Shown piece by piece: positions 55,249 to 64,000 of a stretch of 64,000 nucleotides of DNA. The translations under genes and the position numbers were made by a program. Position 1 is the stretch's first letter, and every line of letters starts with the position of its first letter. A model generated the notes under the pieces. It was not told the origin of the DNA. It made no database searches and saw only the letters and a program-made list of their open reading frames with translations. Source of the stretch: Desulfovibrio desulfuricans (lineage in GTDB: Bacteria; Desulfobacterota; Desulfovibrionia; Desulfovibrionales; Desulfovibrionaceae); NCBI GenBank assembly GCA_015062205.1, contig SUVB01000012.1, positions 1 to 64,000 of the forward strand, given 5' to 3'.

Positions 55249-57363
55249 CTATTTTTTTGCGGCGGATGCGCCCGTCGTCATAGTGATGCGGCAGATGCCG
55301 GCAGTGTCGCCGGGGGCCGGGTGCGCCATCTGGTCGGCAACCTGTTCTTCCCAGGCGTGGAAGACCTGCGGGGCGGCCGCGCGCAGGCGCTTGAGCATGC
55401 GCAGGCACTCCGCCACGCTCCAGGCCTGGGTGATGCAGCCGTCCGGCATGTGCGGCGGCGAGCCGTCCAGCACTTCGGAAATGCCGCCAAGCCCCGACTG
55501 CGCAAGGTGCGTATGGAACAGGGGGGCGACAGTGTCCAGCAGGCTGCGGGCGGCGCCGTCCACATCCCAGGCGACGCGCAGCAGCGCGTCCGTGTAATGT
55601 CCCAGCAGCCAGGGCCAGACTGTGCCCTGGTGGTAGGCCGCGTCGCGGACGGACGGCGCGCCGTGGTACCGCCCCTTGTACGCCGGATCGTCAGGGGAGA
55701 GCGTGCGCAGGCCGACGGGCGTCAGCAGCCGGTTGCGCACGCATTCCACCACCTGCGCCTGATACTCCTCCGGCAAAATGGCGTTGGGCAGGGAGACGGC
55801 AAAGATCTGGTTGGGGCGGATGCTGCGGTCCAGCAGGCCGTCCCGCCACACGTCGCCCAGATAGCCGCCTCCGGAGGTGACCCAGAAGCGCCGCACAAAG
55901 GCCTTGCGCATGTTGGCGAGCAGGCGGTCTCCGGCGGGCTTTGCTTCCCTGAAGGCGACGGCGAGGCGGTCTGCCAGGGCCAGGGTGTTGTACCACAGGG
56001 CGTTGACTTCCACGGGGCAGCCGTGGCGCGGCGTCACGGGACGGCCGTCGGCCTGGGCGTCCATCCAAGTCAGCTGGGTGCGCTCGTCGCCCGCGTGCAG
56101 CAGGCCCTCCTCATCCACGTAGATGCCCATGCCGGGCCCCTTGCGGTACCCCTCCACAATGGCCTTGAGCGCGGGCCAGGCGTGTTCGCGCACCCAGGCC
56201 GCGCCGTCGGGGACGGCGTCAAGGACGGTCTGCACGCAGTAGGCGTACCACAGGGCCGCATCCACGGAATTGTAGGCATGGTCGTCCGTGTCGGAAAACA
56301 TGTTGGGCACGAGGCCGTTGTGAACGTGCTTGCCCACGTCGGCCAGTACCTTCAGGCCAAAATCCTCCCGACCGGCCAGGAAGGTCAGGCCGGGCAGGCT
56401 GATGAGCGTATCGCGCCCCCAGGCGTCAAACCAGTGGTAGCCGGCGAGTACGGCGGGGCGGCCGGTGGAGGTTGTGATGCAGAACTGCCGCCCCGCCTGC
56501 TCCAGATGCCCCACAATGCCGCCGCCGTTTTTGTGGGCCTTGACGCGGGCGCGGCTTTCCGCCTGCCACAGCTTGTCCAGATTTTCGGCGCAGGGCTCCG
56601 TACCGGCAACCAGATAGACGCAACCGCCCTTGGGCAGCGGCGGCAGGGGAATTTCCAGCACGCCGGGCATGAACAGGTCCTCGCTGTAGGGGAAGCCGCG
56701 CTCCTGCTCCTTGAAATATTCCACATTGCGGCACCATGCGGGCTCGGGCGTGAAGACGACGCCGGGGCTCCCCTTGGGCGTGCGGCCCACAGTCTGCGCC
56801 TGAACGTACAGGGGCGGCAGGCCCGCATAGGGGGTGATGCCGAAGCCGCCCTCCACGGCGGCCGTCTCCTCGCGCAAGGCGGGGTTGGCGCAGGTCAGCG
56901 CGTGGAAGTTGCGGAAGGCGAGCAGGGGACGGATGCGCAGCGTCAGCGGGGGGATGTCTCCCGGGCCTTCCACCGAATAGCGCAGCACCAGACGGCTCTT
57001 GCCGCGGATGAGAATGATCTCGCGGCTCAGGCGCACCTCGCCCACGCGGTAGACGCAGCGGGGCCACTGGTCCAGATGGAACGCTTCCAAATACTCATGG
57101 CCGTGGGGATGCAGCGTGCCGGGGTGCTTGCGCGTGGAGAGAAAGAATTCCTTGCCGCCGCCCAGCACGGATTCTTCAAGCGTGGAGAGCAGCACATGGC
57201 GGCCGAAGGGCGTGTTGACCACGAGCAGGCCGTGGTATTTGCGCGTGTTGCAGCACAGTATGCTGCTGCCCGCATAGTCGCCCAGCCCGTTGGTAAGCAG
57301 CCATTCCTTGCGCAGCGCCCTGCGCGTGTTCTGGCAGGCCGCCTTGTCGAAACTGAACCTCAT
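55249..57363 (-). CDS. Glycogen debranching enzyme (amylo-alpha-1,6-glucosidase, GH133)
   Basis: 704 residues. N-terminal domain (KEWLLTNGLGDYAGSSILCC, then NTRKYHGLLV) and the (alpha/alpha)6 catalytic domain (GYHWFDAWGRDTLISLPGLT, NMFSDTDDHAYNSVDAALWY, YHQGTVWPWLLGHY) place it among bacterial GDE_C debranching enzymes. It removes alpha-1,6 branches of glycogen. AAGGAG lies upstream of the ATG at 57363; an in-frame start at 57444 is less likely. It is the first gene of the operon with GT4 and GH57. Confidence 0.92.
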   Translation of the reverse strand: MRFSFDKAACQNTRRALRKEWLLTNGLGDYAGSSILCCNTRKYHGLLVVNTPFGRHVLLSTLEESVLGGGKEFFLSTRKHPGTLHPHGHEYLEAFHLDQWPRCVYRVGEVRLSREIILIRGKSRLVLRYSVEGPGDIPPLTLRIRPLLAFRNFHALTCANPALREETAAVEGGFGITPYAGLPPLYVQAQTVGRTPKGSPGVVFTPEPAWCRNVEYFKEQERGFPYSEDLFMPGVLEIPLPPLPKGGCVYLVAGTEPCAENLDKLWQAESRARVKAHKNGGGIVGHLEQAGRQFCITTSTGRPAVLAGYHWFDAWGRDTLISLPGLTFLAGREDFGLKVLADVGKHVHNGLVPNMFSDTDDHAYNSVDAALWYAYCVQTVLDAVPDGAAWVREHAWPALKAIVEGYRKGPGMGIYVDEEGLLHAGDERTQLTWMDAQADGRPVTPRHGCPVEVNALWYNTLALADRLAVAFREAKPAGDRLLANMRKAFVRRFWVTSGGGYLGDVWRDGLLDRSIRPNQIFAVSLPNAILPEEYQAQVVECVRNRLLTPVGLRTLSPDDPAYKGRYHGAPSVRDAAYHQGTVWPWLLGHYTDALLRVAWDVDGAARSLLDTVAPLFHTHLAQSGLGGISEVLDGSPPHMPDGCITQAWSVAECLRMLKRLRAAAPQVFHAWEEQVADQMAHPAPGDTAGICRITMTTGASAAKK

Positions 57364-57803
57364 ACGGTCTCCTTGGTCGTACGGGTACGCGGCGACGAAT
57401 GCATGAATAAACGTGGATGGCGGAATGTGCATGCGCCGCCGCACCGCCGCAGTGAGGGCGACGGTCGGTGTTGCGGCAAGGCGAGGGGGAACGCGGCGGC
57501 AGGATGTTGGGATACGCCGCCACGGAAAAAACCGGCTGATGGAAAAAGTGTCTTGCCGTGTGTCATTCTTGCTTGAGCAAGTTTACACAAATGCTTCCGG
57601 CCTGTCGAGGCCCGGAGGTTGTGTTTTTTTTGCCGGTCGGATGCGCAGGGCCGACCGTCTTCCGCCGTTGCGGCGGCTGTCGCCCGCGGGAATCTGCCCG
57701 CCTCGCGCGGGAGGGAAACAGGGGGCTTTTGCTTTGCCGCGTTTTGGGATATGCTGTTTCGCTCTCACGTTGTTTTCAACGCACTCCAGCAGACGGAGGA
57801 ATT
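57364..57803. other. Divergent promoter region (glycogen operon / liv operon)
   Basis: 440 bases with no supported gene. It should hold promoters for both operons. A near-palindrome TTGCT-TG-AGCAA occurs at about 57569-57580 and a T run near 57622-57630; I could not place -10/-35 elements with confidence. Confidence 0.4.
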
Positions 57804-58928
57804 ATGCATATGCTTGGGCGCCGGCTCGGAATACTGGTTCTGGCTCTGATCCTGATGCCCGTCATGGCTGCGGCCGCTGACGTCAGGATCGGGCTCATGT
57901 GTCCGCTCACGGGCAAATGGGCTTCCGAAGGGCAGGATATGAAGAATATCGTGACCCTGCTTGTTGATGCGGCCAACGCCAAGGGCGGCGTCGGGGGCAA
58001 CACCATCACCCTGGTGGTGGAGGATGACGCGGGTGATCCGCGCACCGCCGCCTTGGCTGCGCAGAAGCTGGCTTCGGCCGGCGTGTCGGCCGTCATCGGC
58101 ACCTACGGCTCCGCCGTGACGGAGGCCAGCCAGAATATTCTGGACGAGGCCGAGCTGGTGCAGATCGGCACCGGCTCCACCAGCGTGCGCCTGACGGAAA
58201 AGGGCCTGCAGCGCTTTTTCCGCACCTGCCCGCGCGACGACGCGCAGGGCGCGTATGCCGGGAAGGCCATCGTCAAGGGCGGGTACAAGGCCGTGGCCCT
58301 GCTGCACGACAATTCCTCCTACGCCAAGGGTCTGGCGGAAGAAACCCGCGCCGCGCTGGACAAGGCGGGCGTGAAAGTGGTGTTCTTTGACGCCCTGACT
58401 CCCGGCGAGCGCGACTACACCGCCATTCTGACCAAGCTCAAGGCCGCCGCGCCCGACCTGATTTTCTTCACCGGCTACTACCCCGAAACCGGCATGCTGC
58501 TCCGGCAGAAGAAGGAAATGGGCTGGAGCGTGCCCATGATGGGCGGCGACGCCTCCAACCACCAGGACCTTGTGAAGATCGCCGGGCCGGAGGCGGCCGC
58601 CGGATATTTCTTCATCAGCCCGCCCCTGCCGCAGGATATGGACACGCCCGAGGCCAGGGCCTTTCTTGAGGCCTTCAAGGCCAAATACAACGCCGTGCCC
58701 GTCTCCGTGTGGGCGGTGCTGGCGGGCGACGCCTTCAAGGCCATTGAGGGCGCGCTGGCGGCCGGGGCGGCCAAGCCCGACGAAATGGCCGCGTGGCTCA
58801 AGGGCCTCAAGGACATGCCCGGCCTTTCCGGCACGCTCGGCTTTGACGCCAAGGGCGACCGCGTGGGCGAATTCTACCGGGTGTACACTGTGAACGACAA
58901 GGGCGACTTCGTCCTGCAGCCCAAGTAG
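57804..58928 (+). CDS. livK: Branched-chain amino-acid-binding protein
   Basis: 374 residues with a signal peptide (LGILVLALILMPVMAAAA) and the Peripla_BP_6 fold: VRIGLMCPLTGKWASEGQDM, VVEDDAGDPRTAALAAQKL, ending LGFDAKGDRVGEFYRVY. GGAGG lies four bases before the ATG at 57804; another ATG at 57810 is 10 bases from it. It delivers leucine, isoleucine, valine or related ligands to the LivHMGF complex encoded next. Confidence 0.93.
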   Translation: MHMLGRRLGILVLALILMPVMAAAADVRIGLMCPLTGKWASEGQDMKNIVTLLVDAANAKGGVGGNTITLVVEDDAGDPRTAALAAQKLASAGVSAVIGTYGSAVTEASQNILDEAELVQIGTGSTSVRLTEKGLQRFFRTCPRDDAQGAYAGKAIVKGGYKAVALLHDNSSYAKGLAEETRAALDKAGVKVVFFDALTPGERDYTAILTKLKAAAPDLIFFTGYYPETGMLLRQKKEMGWSVPMMGGDASNHQDLVKIAGPEAAAGYFFISPPLPQDMDTPEARAFLEAFKAKYNAVPVSVWAVLAGDAFKAIEGALAAGAAKPDEMAAWLKGLKDMPGLSGTLGFDAKGDRVGEFYRVYTVNDKGDFVLQPK

Positions 58929-59051
58929 GAACTCTGCGGGAGCGTCCGGCGGCGGGCGCTCCCCCAAGTGCGCGTTCCGGTTTCCGGCAGCGGGGCGCGG
59001 CCCGGGCGGCATCCCCGTTTTCCGGGCGCGCGTGCCATAACAAAAGGCGCT

Positions 59052-59957
59052 ATGGAACAGTTTTTCCAACAGCTTTTGAACGGCCTGGCCGTGGGCGGCA
59101 TCTATGCGCTGGTGGCGCTGGGCTATACCATGGTCTACGGTGTGATGAAGCTCATCAACTTCGCGCATGGCGACATCTTCACCATCGGCGCGTACCTCGG
59201 GCTGACCCTGCTGGTGAGTTGCAACGTCGCCGGGGCGCTCGGCCCCGTGGGGGCGGTGCTCGCCGTCTTTGTGATGGTGGCCCTGCTCACGGCGCTGGTG
59301 GGCTACCTGCTGGAGCGTGTGGCCTACCGCCCCCTGCGCAACGCGGGCAGGCTCTCGGCCGTGGTTTCGGCGCTGGGCGCGTCCATCTTTTTCCAGAACG
59401 CCGTCATGCTCATCTACGGCGCGCGTTTTTACGTCTATCCCGATTTTCTGCGGCCCGACTTCACCGTGCGCCTTCTGGGGCTGGAGGTGCCGGGCGTGCG
59501 GCTGCTGGTCATCGGCGCCACGGTGGCGCTCATGCTGGCGCTTTCGGCCTTCATCCAGCGCACGCGCACGGGCGCGGCCATCCGCGCCGTGGCCGTTGAC
59601 CCCGGCGCGGCCCAGCTCATGGGCATCAATGTGGACCGCGTCATTTCCCTGGTCTTCCTCATCGGTCCCGGCCTCGGCGGCGCGGCGGGCCTGATGGTCG
59701 GCATCTACTACGGGCAGATAGATTTCACCATGGGCTGGTCGTACGGGCTCAAGGCCTTCACCGCGGCCATTCTCGGCGGCATCGGCAACATTCCCGGGGC
59801 CATGCTCGGCGGGCTGCTGCTGGGCGTCATCGAGGCGCTGGCGGCGGGCTATGTGGCCATGGCCTGGAAGGACGCCATTGCCTTTTTTGTGCTCATCCTC
59901 ATCCTGATCATCCGGCCCACGGGCATACTGGGCGAACGCACGGCGGACAAGCTATGA
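59052..59957 (+). CDS. livH: Branched-chain amino-acid ABC permease LivH
   Basis: 301 residues, eight or so membrane segments. The N-terminus QQLLNGLAVGGIYALVALGY, followed by MVYGVMKLINFAHGD, and the coupling region RTGAAIRAVAVDPGAAQLMG are typical LivH. AAGGCGCT precedes the ATG, a modest binding site; in-frame codons upstream are not family-like. Overlaps livM by 4 bases. Confidence 0.95.
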   Translation: MEQFFQQLLNGLAVGGIYALVALGYTMVYGVMKLINFAHGDIFTIGAYLGLTLLVSCNVAGALGPVGAVLAVFVMVALLTALVGYLLERVAYRPLRNAGRLSAVVSALGASIFFQNAVMLIYGARFYVYPDFLRPDFTVRLLGLEVPGVRLLVIGATVALMLALSAFIQRTRTGAAIRAVAVDPGAAQLMGINVDRVISLVFLIGPGLGGAAGLMVGIYYGQIDFTMGWSYGLKAFTAAILGGIGNIPGAMLGGLLLGVIEALAAGYVAMAWKDAIAFFVLILILIIRPTGILGERTADKL

Positions 59958-60955
59958 GACTCCGGGACGTCAGAACGCCGATCAGCGCGGGCTTGGGGCT
60001 GCTGCTCCTAGTCCTGCCCTTTGCGTGCAACGCCTACTGGCTGGACGTGTGCGTGAGCATCGGCCTCTATGCCCTGTTGGCGCTCTCGCTCAATGTGATT
60101 CTGGGGCAGGCGGGCATCTTCCACATGGGGCATGCGGCCTTTTTTGCCGTGGGCGCGTACACCACGGCCATACTGAACACGCTCTGCCACTGGCCCGTGC
60201 TCTGGACCATGCCCCTGGCCGGCGGCGCGGCCGCCCTCTTCGCCCTGGCCGTGGCGCGGCCCATCATCCACCTGCGCGGCGACTATCTGCTCATTGTGAC
60301 CATCGGCATTGTGGAAATCGTGCGCATTGCCCTGCTCAACGACGTGGGCGGCCTTACGGGCGGCTCCAACGGCATTTTCGGCATCAGCCGGCCCACAGTT
60401 TTCGGCATCCGCATCGCCAGGGGCGCGCAGTTCTACTATCTGGTCTGGGGCATGGTGGGCGTGAGCCTGCTGCTCTTCCGCGGTCTGTGGCATTCCCGTT
60501 TCGGCCGCGCGCTCAACTGCATCAAGGAAGACGACATCGCCGCCGAGGGCTGCGGCGTCAACGTGACGCGCTACAAGCTGGCCGCCTTTGTACTGGGCGC
60601 GTTCTGGGCGGGCATGGCGGGCACGATCTATGCCGCCAAGATGACCACCATCGCGCCGGAATCGTTCAATTTCATGGAATCGGTCATCATCTTCGCCGTG
60701 GTCATCCTTTCGGGCGGCAGCCAGCTGGGGGTGCTCATCAGCGCCTTTCTGTTCATCGGCCTGCCGGAGCTTTTGCGTGAGTTTTCCAACGCGCGCATGC
60801 TCATTTTCGGCTTTGCCATGATGGCCATGATGGTCTGGCGGCCGCAGGGCCTGCTGCCGCCCCGTCGCAGGCGCTACAGCGCGGGCGCGCTTGTGGCCGG
60901 GGCGGGTCCCTCCGCGCCGGGGGCGGCCTCTTCGCCCCGGGGAGGGAGCGCATGA
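59954..60955 (+). CDS. livM: Branched-chain amino-acid ABC permease LivM
   Basis: 333 residues with LivM features: LNVILGQAGIFHMGHAAFFA, VGAYTTAIL, RSRFGRALNCIKEDDIAAEG-like coupling loop (HSRFGRALNCIKEDD). It pairs with LivH in the membrane. Overlaps livH and livG by 4 bases each. Confidence 0.95.
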   Translation: MRLRDVRTPISAGLGLLLLVLPFACNAYWLDVCVSIGLYALLALSLNVILGQAGIFHMGHAAFFAVGAYTTAILNTLCHWPVLWTMPLAGGAAALFALAVARPIIHLRGDYLLIVTIGIVEIVRIALLNDVGGLTGGSNGIFGISRPTVFGIRIARGAQFYYLVWGMVGVSLLLFRGLWHSRFGRALNCIKEDDIAAEGCGVNVTRYKLAAFVLGAFWAGMAGTIYAAKMTTIAPESFNFMESVIIFAVVILSGGSQLGVLISAFLFIGLPELLREFSNARMLIFGFAMMAMMVWRPQGLLPPRRRRYSAGALVAGAGPSAPGAASSPRGGSA

Positions 60956-61722
60956 GTCTGCTGCGCCTGGAAGAAGTGAGCAAGGTCTTCGGCGGGCTCA
61001 TTGCCGTCAACGACCTGTCCTTTGACGTGGAAGAGGGCAGCATCGTGGGCCTCATCGGTCCCAACGGGGCGGGCAAGACCACGGTGTTCAACTGCATCAC
61101 CGGCAACTACACGCCCGAGACCGGCCGCATCCTCTTTGACGGCAGGCCCGTCGCCGGGCTGCGCCCGCACCGCATTGTGGAACTGGGCATCGCCCGCACC
61201 TTTCAGAGCATCCGCCTGTTCGGGCGCCTGCCCGTGCTGGAGAACGCGCTGGCCGGACGGCACTGCCGCATGAAAGCGGGCCTGCTGGCCTGCATGCTGC
61301 ACACGCCGGCCCAGCGGCGCGAAGAACGCGAGGCCGTGGCCCGCTGCATGGAAGAGTTGCGCTTTGTGGGCCTGGCCGAACATTACGCAGAACCGGCGGG
61401 CGGGCTCTCCTACGGCAACCAGCGTCTGCTGGAAATCGCCCGCGCCCTGGCCTCGGACCCGCGTCTTGTCATCCTGGATGAGCCGGCGGGCGGCATGAAC
61501 GATCAGGAAACCGCCGCCCTTGTGGACACCATCCGGGCCATCCGCGACAGGGGAATCACGGTGCTGCTCATCGAGCACGACATGCGGCTGGTGATGAAGA
61601 TCTGCGAGAAGCTGGTGGTGCTGGAACACGGCGCCATGATTGCCCAGGGCAGGCCTGAGGACGTGCGCCGCAATCCGGACGTCATTGAGGCCTATCTGGG
61701 CGCAGACGACGAGAAGTGGTGA
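60952..61722 (+). CDS. livG: Branched-chain amino-acid ABC ATPase LivG
   Basis: 256 residues with Walker A GPNGAGKTT, signature LSYGNQR, Walker B LVILDEPAGGMND and the LivG-specific C-terminus (NPDVIEAYLG). Overlaps livM by 4 bases and lies 3 bases before livF. Confidence 0.96.
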   Translation: MSLLRLEEVSKVFGGLIAVNDLSFDVEEGSIVGLIGPNGAGKTTVFNCITGNYTPETGRILFDGRPVAGLRPHRIVELGIARTFQSIRLFGRLPVLENALAGRHCRMKAGLLACMLHTPAQRREEREAVARCMEELRFVGLAEHYAEPAGGLSYGNQRLLEIARALASDPRLVILDEPAGGMNDQETAALVDTIRAIRDRGITVLLIEHDMRLVMKICEKLVVLEHGAMIAQGRPEDVRRNPDVIEAYLGADDEKW

Positions 61723-61725
61723 GCC

Positions 61726-62436
61726 ATGTCCCTGCTGCAATTATCCCGGGTGCGCGTGCGCTACGGCAGCGTTGAGGCGCTGCACGGCATTGACCTCAGG
61801 GTGGAGGAGGGGGAGATCGTCACCATCCTCGGGGCCAACGGCGCGGGCAAGAGTACGACGCTGCTCTCCATCAGCGGGCTGGTGCGTCCCTGTGAGGGGG
61901 AGATTCTGTTCGACGGGCAGAATCTGCTGCGCCTGCCCAGCCACAGGGTGGTGGGGCTGGGCATTGCCCAGTCGCCCGAGGGGCGGCGCGTGTTCGGCGT
62001 CATGAGCGTGCTGGAGAATCTGCGCTTGGGCGCGTTCTGCATCCGCGACAAGGCCCGCAGCGAGCGCACGCTGGAATGGATTTTCGATCTTTTTCCCCGC
62101 CTGCTGGAGCGCAGGGACCAGCTGGCGGGCACGCTCTCCGGCGGGGAACAGCAGATGCTGGCCATCGGGCGCGCGCTCATGGCCGAGCCGCGCCTGCTGC
62201 TGCTGGATGAACCCTCGCTGGGCCTTGCCCCCCTTCTGGTGCGCTCCATTTTCGAGACCGTGCGCGCCATCAACAAGCGCGGCGTCACCGTGCTGCTGGT
62301 GGAGCAGAACGCCCGCGCCGCGCTGCGGCTGGCCGCGCGCGGCTACGTGCTGGAAGTGGGGCGCGTGGTCAGGGAAGACGCGGCCGCAAGTCTGCTTGCC
62401 GATCCCGGCGTGCGTGAAGCCTATCTGGGCGGGTGA
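61726..62436 (+). CDS. livF: Branched-chain amino-acid ABC ATPase LivF
   Basis: 236 residues with Walker A GANGAGKSTT, signature LSGGEQQ, Walker B LLLLDEPSLGLAP and the LivF-type VEQNARAAL switch region. Last gene of the liv operon; a terminator follows 47 bases after the stop. Confidence 0.96.
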   Translation: MSLLQLSRVRVRYGSVEALHGIDLRVEEGEIVTILGANGAGKSTTLLSISGLVRPCEGEILFDGQNLLRLPSHRVVGLGIAQSPEGRRVFGVMSVLENLRLGAFCIRDKARSERTLEWIFDLFPRLLERRDQLAGTLSGGEQQMLAIGRALMAEPRLLLLDEPSLGLAPLLVRSIFETVRAINKRGVTVLLVEQNARAALRLAARGYVLEVGRVVREDAAASLLADPGVREAYLGG

Positions 62437-62483
62437 GCGCCGCCTGATTCCCTTCCTTTGCTGCGCTGCATCCGTCGCAGCCA

Positions 62484-62507
62484 GGCCGCCGCAGGGCGGC
62501 CTTTTTT
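62484..62507 (+). terminator. Rho-independent terminator of the liv operon
   Basis: GGCCGCC pairs with GGCGGCC around GCAG and is followed by six T. Confidence 0.9.
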
Positions 62508-62543
62508 GTCGCCGGGCACAGCGGCAACCGTGCGCGCAAAGTT

Positions 62544-62582
62544 GCAAACAGCCTTGCAGCAAGAGGCTGTTTGCGGTATGAT
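62544..62582 (+). promoter_or_regulatory. Promoter and palindromic operator of the formate dehydrogenase gene
   Basis: TTGCAG (62554-62559) and TATGAT (62577-62582) are 17 bases apart. The -35 lies in the 11-base spacer of a perfect inverted repeat GCAAACAGCC (62544-62553) and GGCTGTTTGC (62565-62574), the layout expected for a dimeric regulator. A second hairpin CCCATGA-GCAG-TCATGGG (62594-62611) would lie at the 5' end of the mRNA. Confidence 0.6.
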
Positions 62583-62667
62583 AAGGTAAAAGTCCCATGA
62601 GCAGTCATGGGGTCGCGCGGCCCTGCGGGGGGTGCGCGGCAGCGAGGGAACAACAAGGAGCATCATC

Positions 62668-64000
62668 ATGCAAGGCACTCGACGGAGTTTTCTGAAGGGC
62701 GTCTCCGCTGGGGTTTTCTGCCTCACGCTGGGGCAGATGGGCTTTGACCTTGGCGACGCCAGGGCCTTTGCCCGCAACCTCAAGATTGAAGGGGCCAAAG
62801 AGGTCATCAGCGTCTGTCCCTTCTGCGCCGTGTGCTGTCAGGTTATCGGGTACGTGCGCGACGGCAGGCTTGTTTCCACGGAAGGCGACCCCGACTTCCC
62901 CGTGAACGAGGGCGCGCTCTGCGCCAAGGGCGCGGCCCTGTTCTCCATGTACACCAGTGATCACCGGCTGAAAAAGCCCATGTACCGCGCGCCGCACAGT
63001 GACCACTGGGAAGAGAAGGACTGGGACTGGACCCTGAACCGGATTGCCCGCCGCGTGAAGGACACCCGCGACAGGGATATTGTCCTCAAGAACGCGAAGG
63101 GCCAGACAGTCAATCGTTTTGAAACCATGTTCTGGATGGGAACCTCGCATGCCTCCAATGAGGAATGCGCCGTCATCCATCAAGCGTTGCGAGGCCTGGG
63201 CGTCGTCCATATGGACCACCAGGCGCGGGTCTGACACAGCCCCACGGTTGCGGCTCTGGCAGAGTCGTTCGGACGCGGCGCTATGACCAACCACTGGATC
63301 GACATCAAGAACAGCGATGCAGTGCTTATTATCGGCAGCAATGCCGCGGAACATCATCCTGTCGCCTTCAAGTGGATACAGCGGGCCAGGGACAACGGGG
63401 CCGTGCTTGTGCATGTGGATCCCAAGTTCTCCCGTACGTCCGCGCGCTGCGACTTCCATGTGCCCCTGCGCTCGGGCACGGATATCGCCTTCTTGGGCGG
63501 CATGGTCAACTACATCCTTGAGAACGATCTGTACTTCAAGGAGTATGTGGCCAACTACACCAATGCGGCTTTTGTGGTGGGCAGAAACTACAGTTTCCGC
63601 GAAGGGCTGTTCAGCGGGTACGATGCCGAGACCCGCAGCTACGACAAGAGCGCGTGGGCTTTTGAAAAAGGCCCCGACGGCGGCCCTGTCATTGACAGGA
63701 CGCTCAAGAACGAACGCTGCGTGTTCAACCTCATGCGCAGGCATTACGCGCGCTACACGCTCAGGAACGTGTCGGACGTGACCGGCGTTTCCGAGGAAAA
63801 CCTGCTCAGGGTTTACAAGGCGTTTGCCGCCACGGGCCGCCCGGACAAGGCGGGCACCATTCTCTACGCCCTTGGCTGGACGCAGCACACCGTGGGCGTG
63901 CAGAACATCCGCACCGCCACGCTCATCCAGCTTTTGCTGGGCAATATCGGCGTGGCAGGCGGCGGCATCAATGCCCTGCGCGGCGAGCCCAACGTGCAGG
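62668..64000 (+). CDS. fdnG: Selenocysteine formate dehydrogenase, molybdopterin subunit (3' end outside window)
   Basis: A twin-arginine signal (GTRRSFLKGVSAGVF) exports the protein; AAGGAG lies eight bases before the ATG. Next is the 4Fe-4S motif CPFCAVCC and a Mo/W-bis-MGD fold. At residue 189 an in-frame UGA (63232-63234) stands where FDH has selenocysteine (context HQARV-U-HSPTVAAL), and reading continues without a break to the window end (GAMTNHWIDI, VHVDPKFSRTSARCDFHVPL). This is the periplasmic formate dehydrogenase of sulfate-reducer type; the small and cytochrome subunits would lie beyond 64000. Confidence 0.95.
63232..63275 (+). other. Selenocysteine codon and presumed SECIS region
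   Basis: UGA at 63232-63234 followed by CACAGCCCCACGGTTGCGGC and CTCTGGC, similar in layout to the E. coli fdhF/fdnG SECIS (UGACAC start, GGUUGC loop region). The exact stem-loop was not folded. Confidence 0.75.

Noticed and set aside
54232-57576. 1114-residue open frame opposite GT4 and the debranching enzyme
   Set aside because: Covers two clear glycogen genes and has no domain or ribosome-binding site.
62508-62667. Molybdenum-cofactor or other riboswitch ahead of fdnG
   Set aside because: The structured elements fit a promoter palindrome and a small hairpin; I did not recognise the conserved blocks of a known riboswitch.
63232-63234. Stop codon suggesting a broken formate dehydrogenase
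   Set aside because: The UGA occupies the known selenocysteine position and the frame continues intact to the window end.
1-64000. CRISPR arrays, tRNA/rRNA genes, transposases, prophage, attachment sites
   Set aside because: Looked for regular repeats, tRNA T-loop sequences and transposase motifs on both strands and found none convincing.

Overview
The window is about 64 kb of GC-rich DNA (the AT-rich first 1.8 kb excepted) that reads like the chromosome of a Desulfovibrionaceae-type sulfate reducer or close relative. Pointers are a complete-ligand [FeFe] hydrogenase paired with a GltD-like flavoprotein, a Tat-exported selenocysteine formate dehydrogenase, a fused glycogen synthase/glucan phosphorylase, a PxxKW cysteine-rich protein and a flgF-flgG-flgA-flgH cluster. 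The assignment is inference from gene content; no rRNA or tRNA gene was recognised. I see no CRISPR array, insertion sequence or prophage.

Layout. 1-1.8 kb: 3' part of an AT-rich Cache-GGDEF receptor. 1.9-7.3 kb: a DUF533 protein divergent from flgFGAH (candidate sigma-54 promoter), then a UPF0251 regulator. 7.4-9.4 kb: MBL hydrolase, iron-sulfur flavoprotein and ComF on the minus strand. 9.6-12.2 kb: an 847-residue protein with two degenerate GGDEF domains and TPRs. 12.3-17.0 kb: mnmA and a polar amino-acid ABC importer with two paralogous binding proteins. 17.2-25.3 kb: NYN protein, O-antigen ligase-like protein, thyX, uvrC, an ABC exporter and a DUF3298 protein. 25.9-29.2 kb: a Cache-HAMP-GGDEF cyclase directly behind a cation antiporter whose leader is a yybP-ykoY (manganese) riboswitch with its own promoter and terminator. 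29.6-33.4 kb: NAD(P)-linked [FeFe] hydrogenase pair. 33.5-38.9 kb: MATE exporter, metallophosphoesterase, dapA, HU and a MinD-like ATPase. 38.9-47.9 kb: a tight minus-strand run of degenerate GGDEF protein, prfB (with the programmed +1 frameshift), lnt, corC-like gene, membrane PilZ protein, mnmG, M20 peptidase and PxxKW protein. 48.1-57.4 kb: glycogen metabolism (GT3-GT35 fusion, GH57, GT4, GH133). 57.8-62.4 kb: complete livKHMGF branched-chain amino-acid importer. 62.7-64.0 kb: start of fdnG with an in-frame UGA read as selenocysteine; it continues past the window.

Themes. Cyclic-di-GMP signalling recurs (two intact GGDEF proteins, two degenerate ones, one PilZ receptor) next to flagellar genes. 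Redox metabolism is represented by hydrogenase and formate dehydrogenase, and carbon storage by a whole glycogen cluster. Three recoding or RNA-level devices can be read directly: the prfB frameshift, the fdnG selenocysteine codon and the Mn riboswitch. The most interesting arrangement is the Mn riboswitch controlling an antiporter followed two or so bases later by a diguanylate cyclase. Start codons were chosen from Shine-Dalgarno spacing and family N-termini. Long open frames antisense to real genes are common in this GC-rich DNA and were left out.
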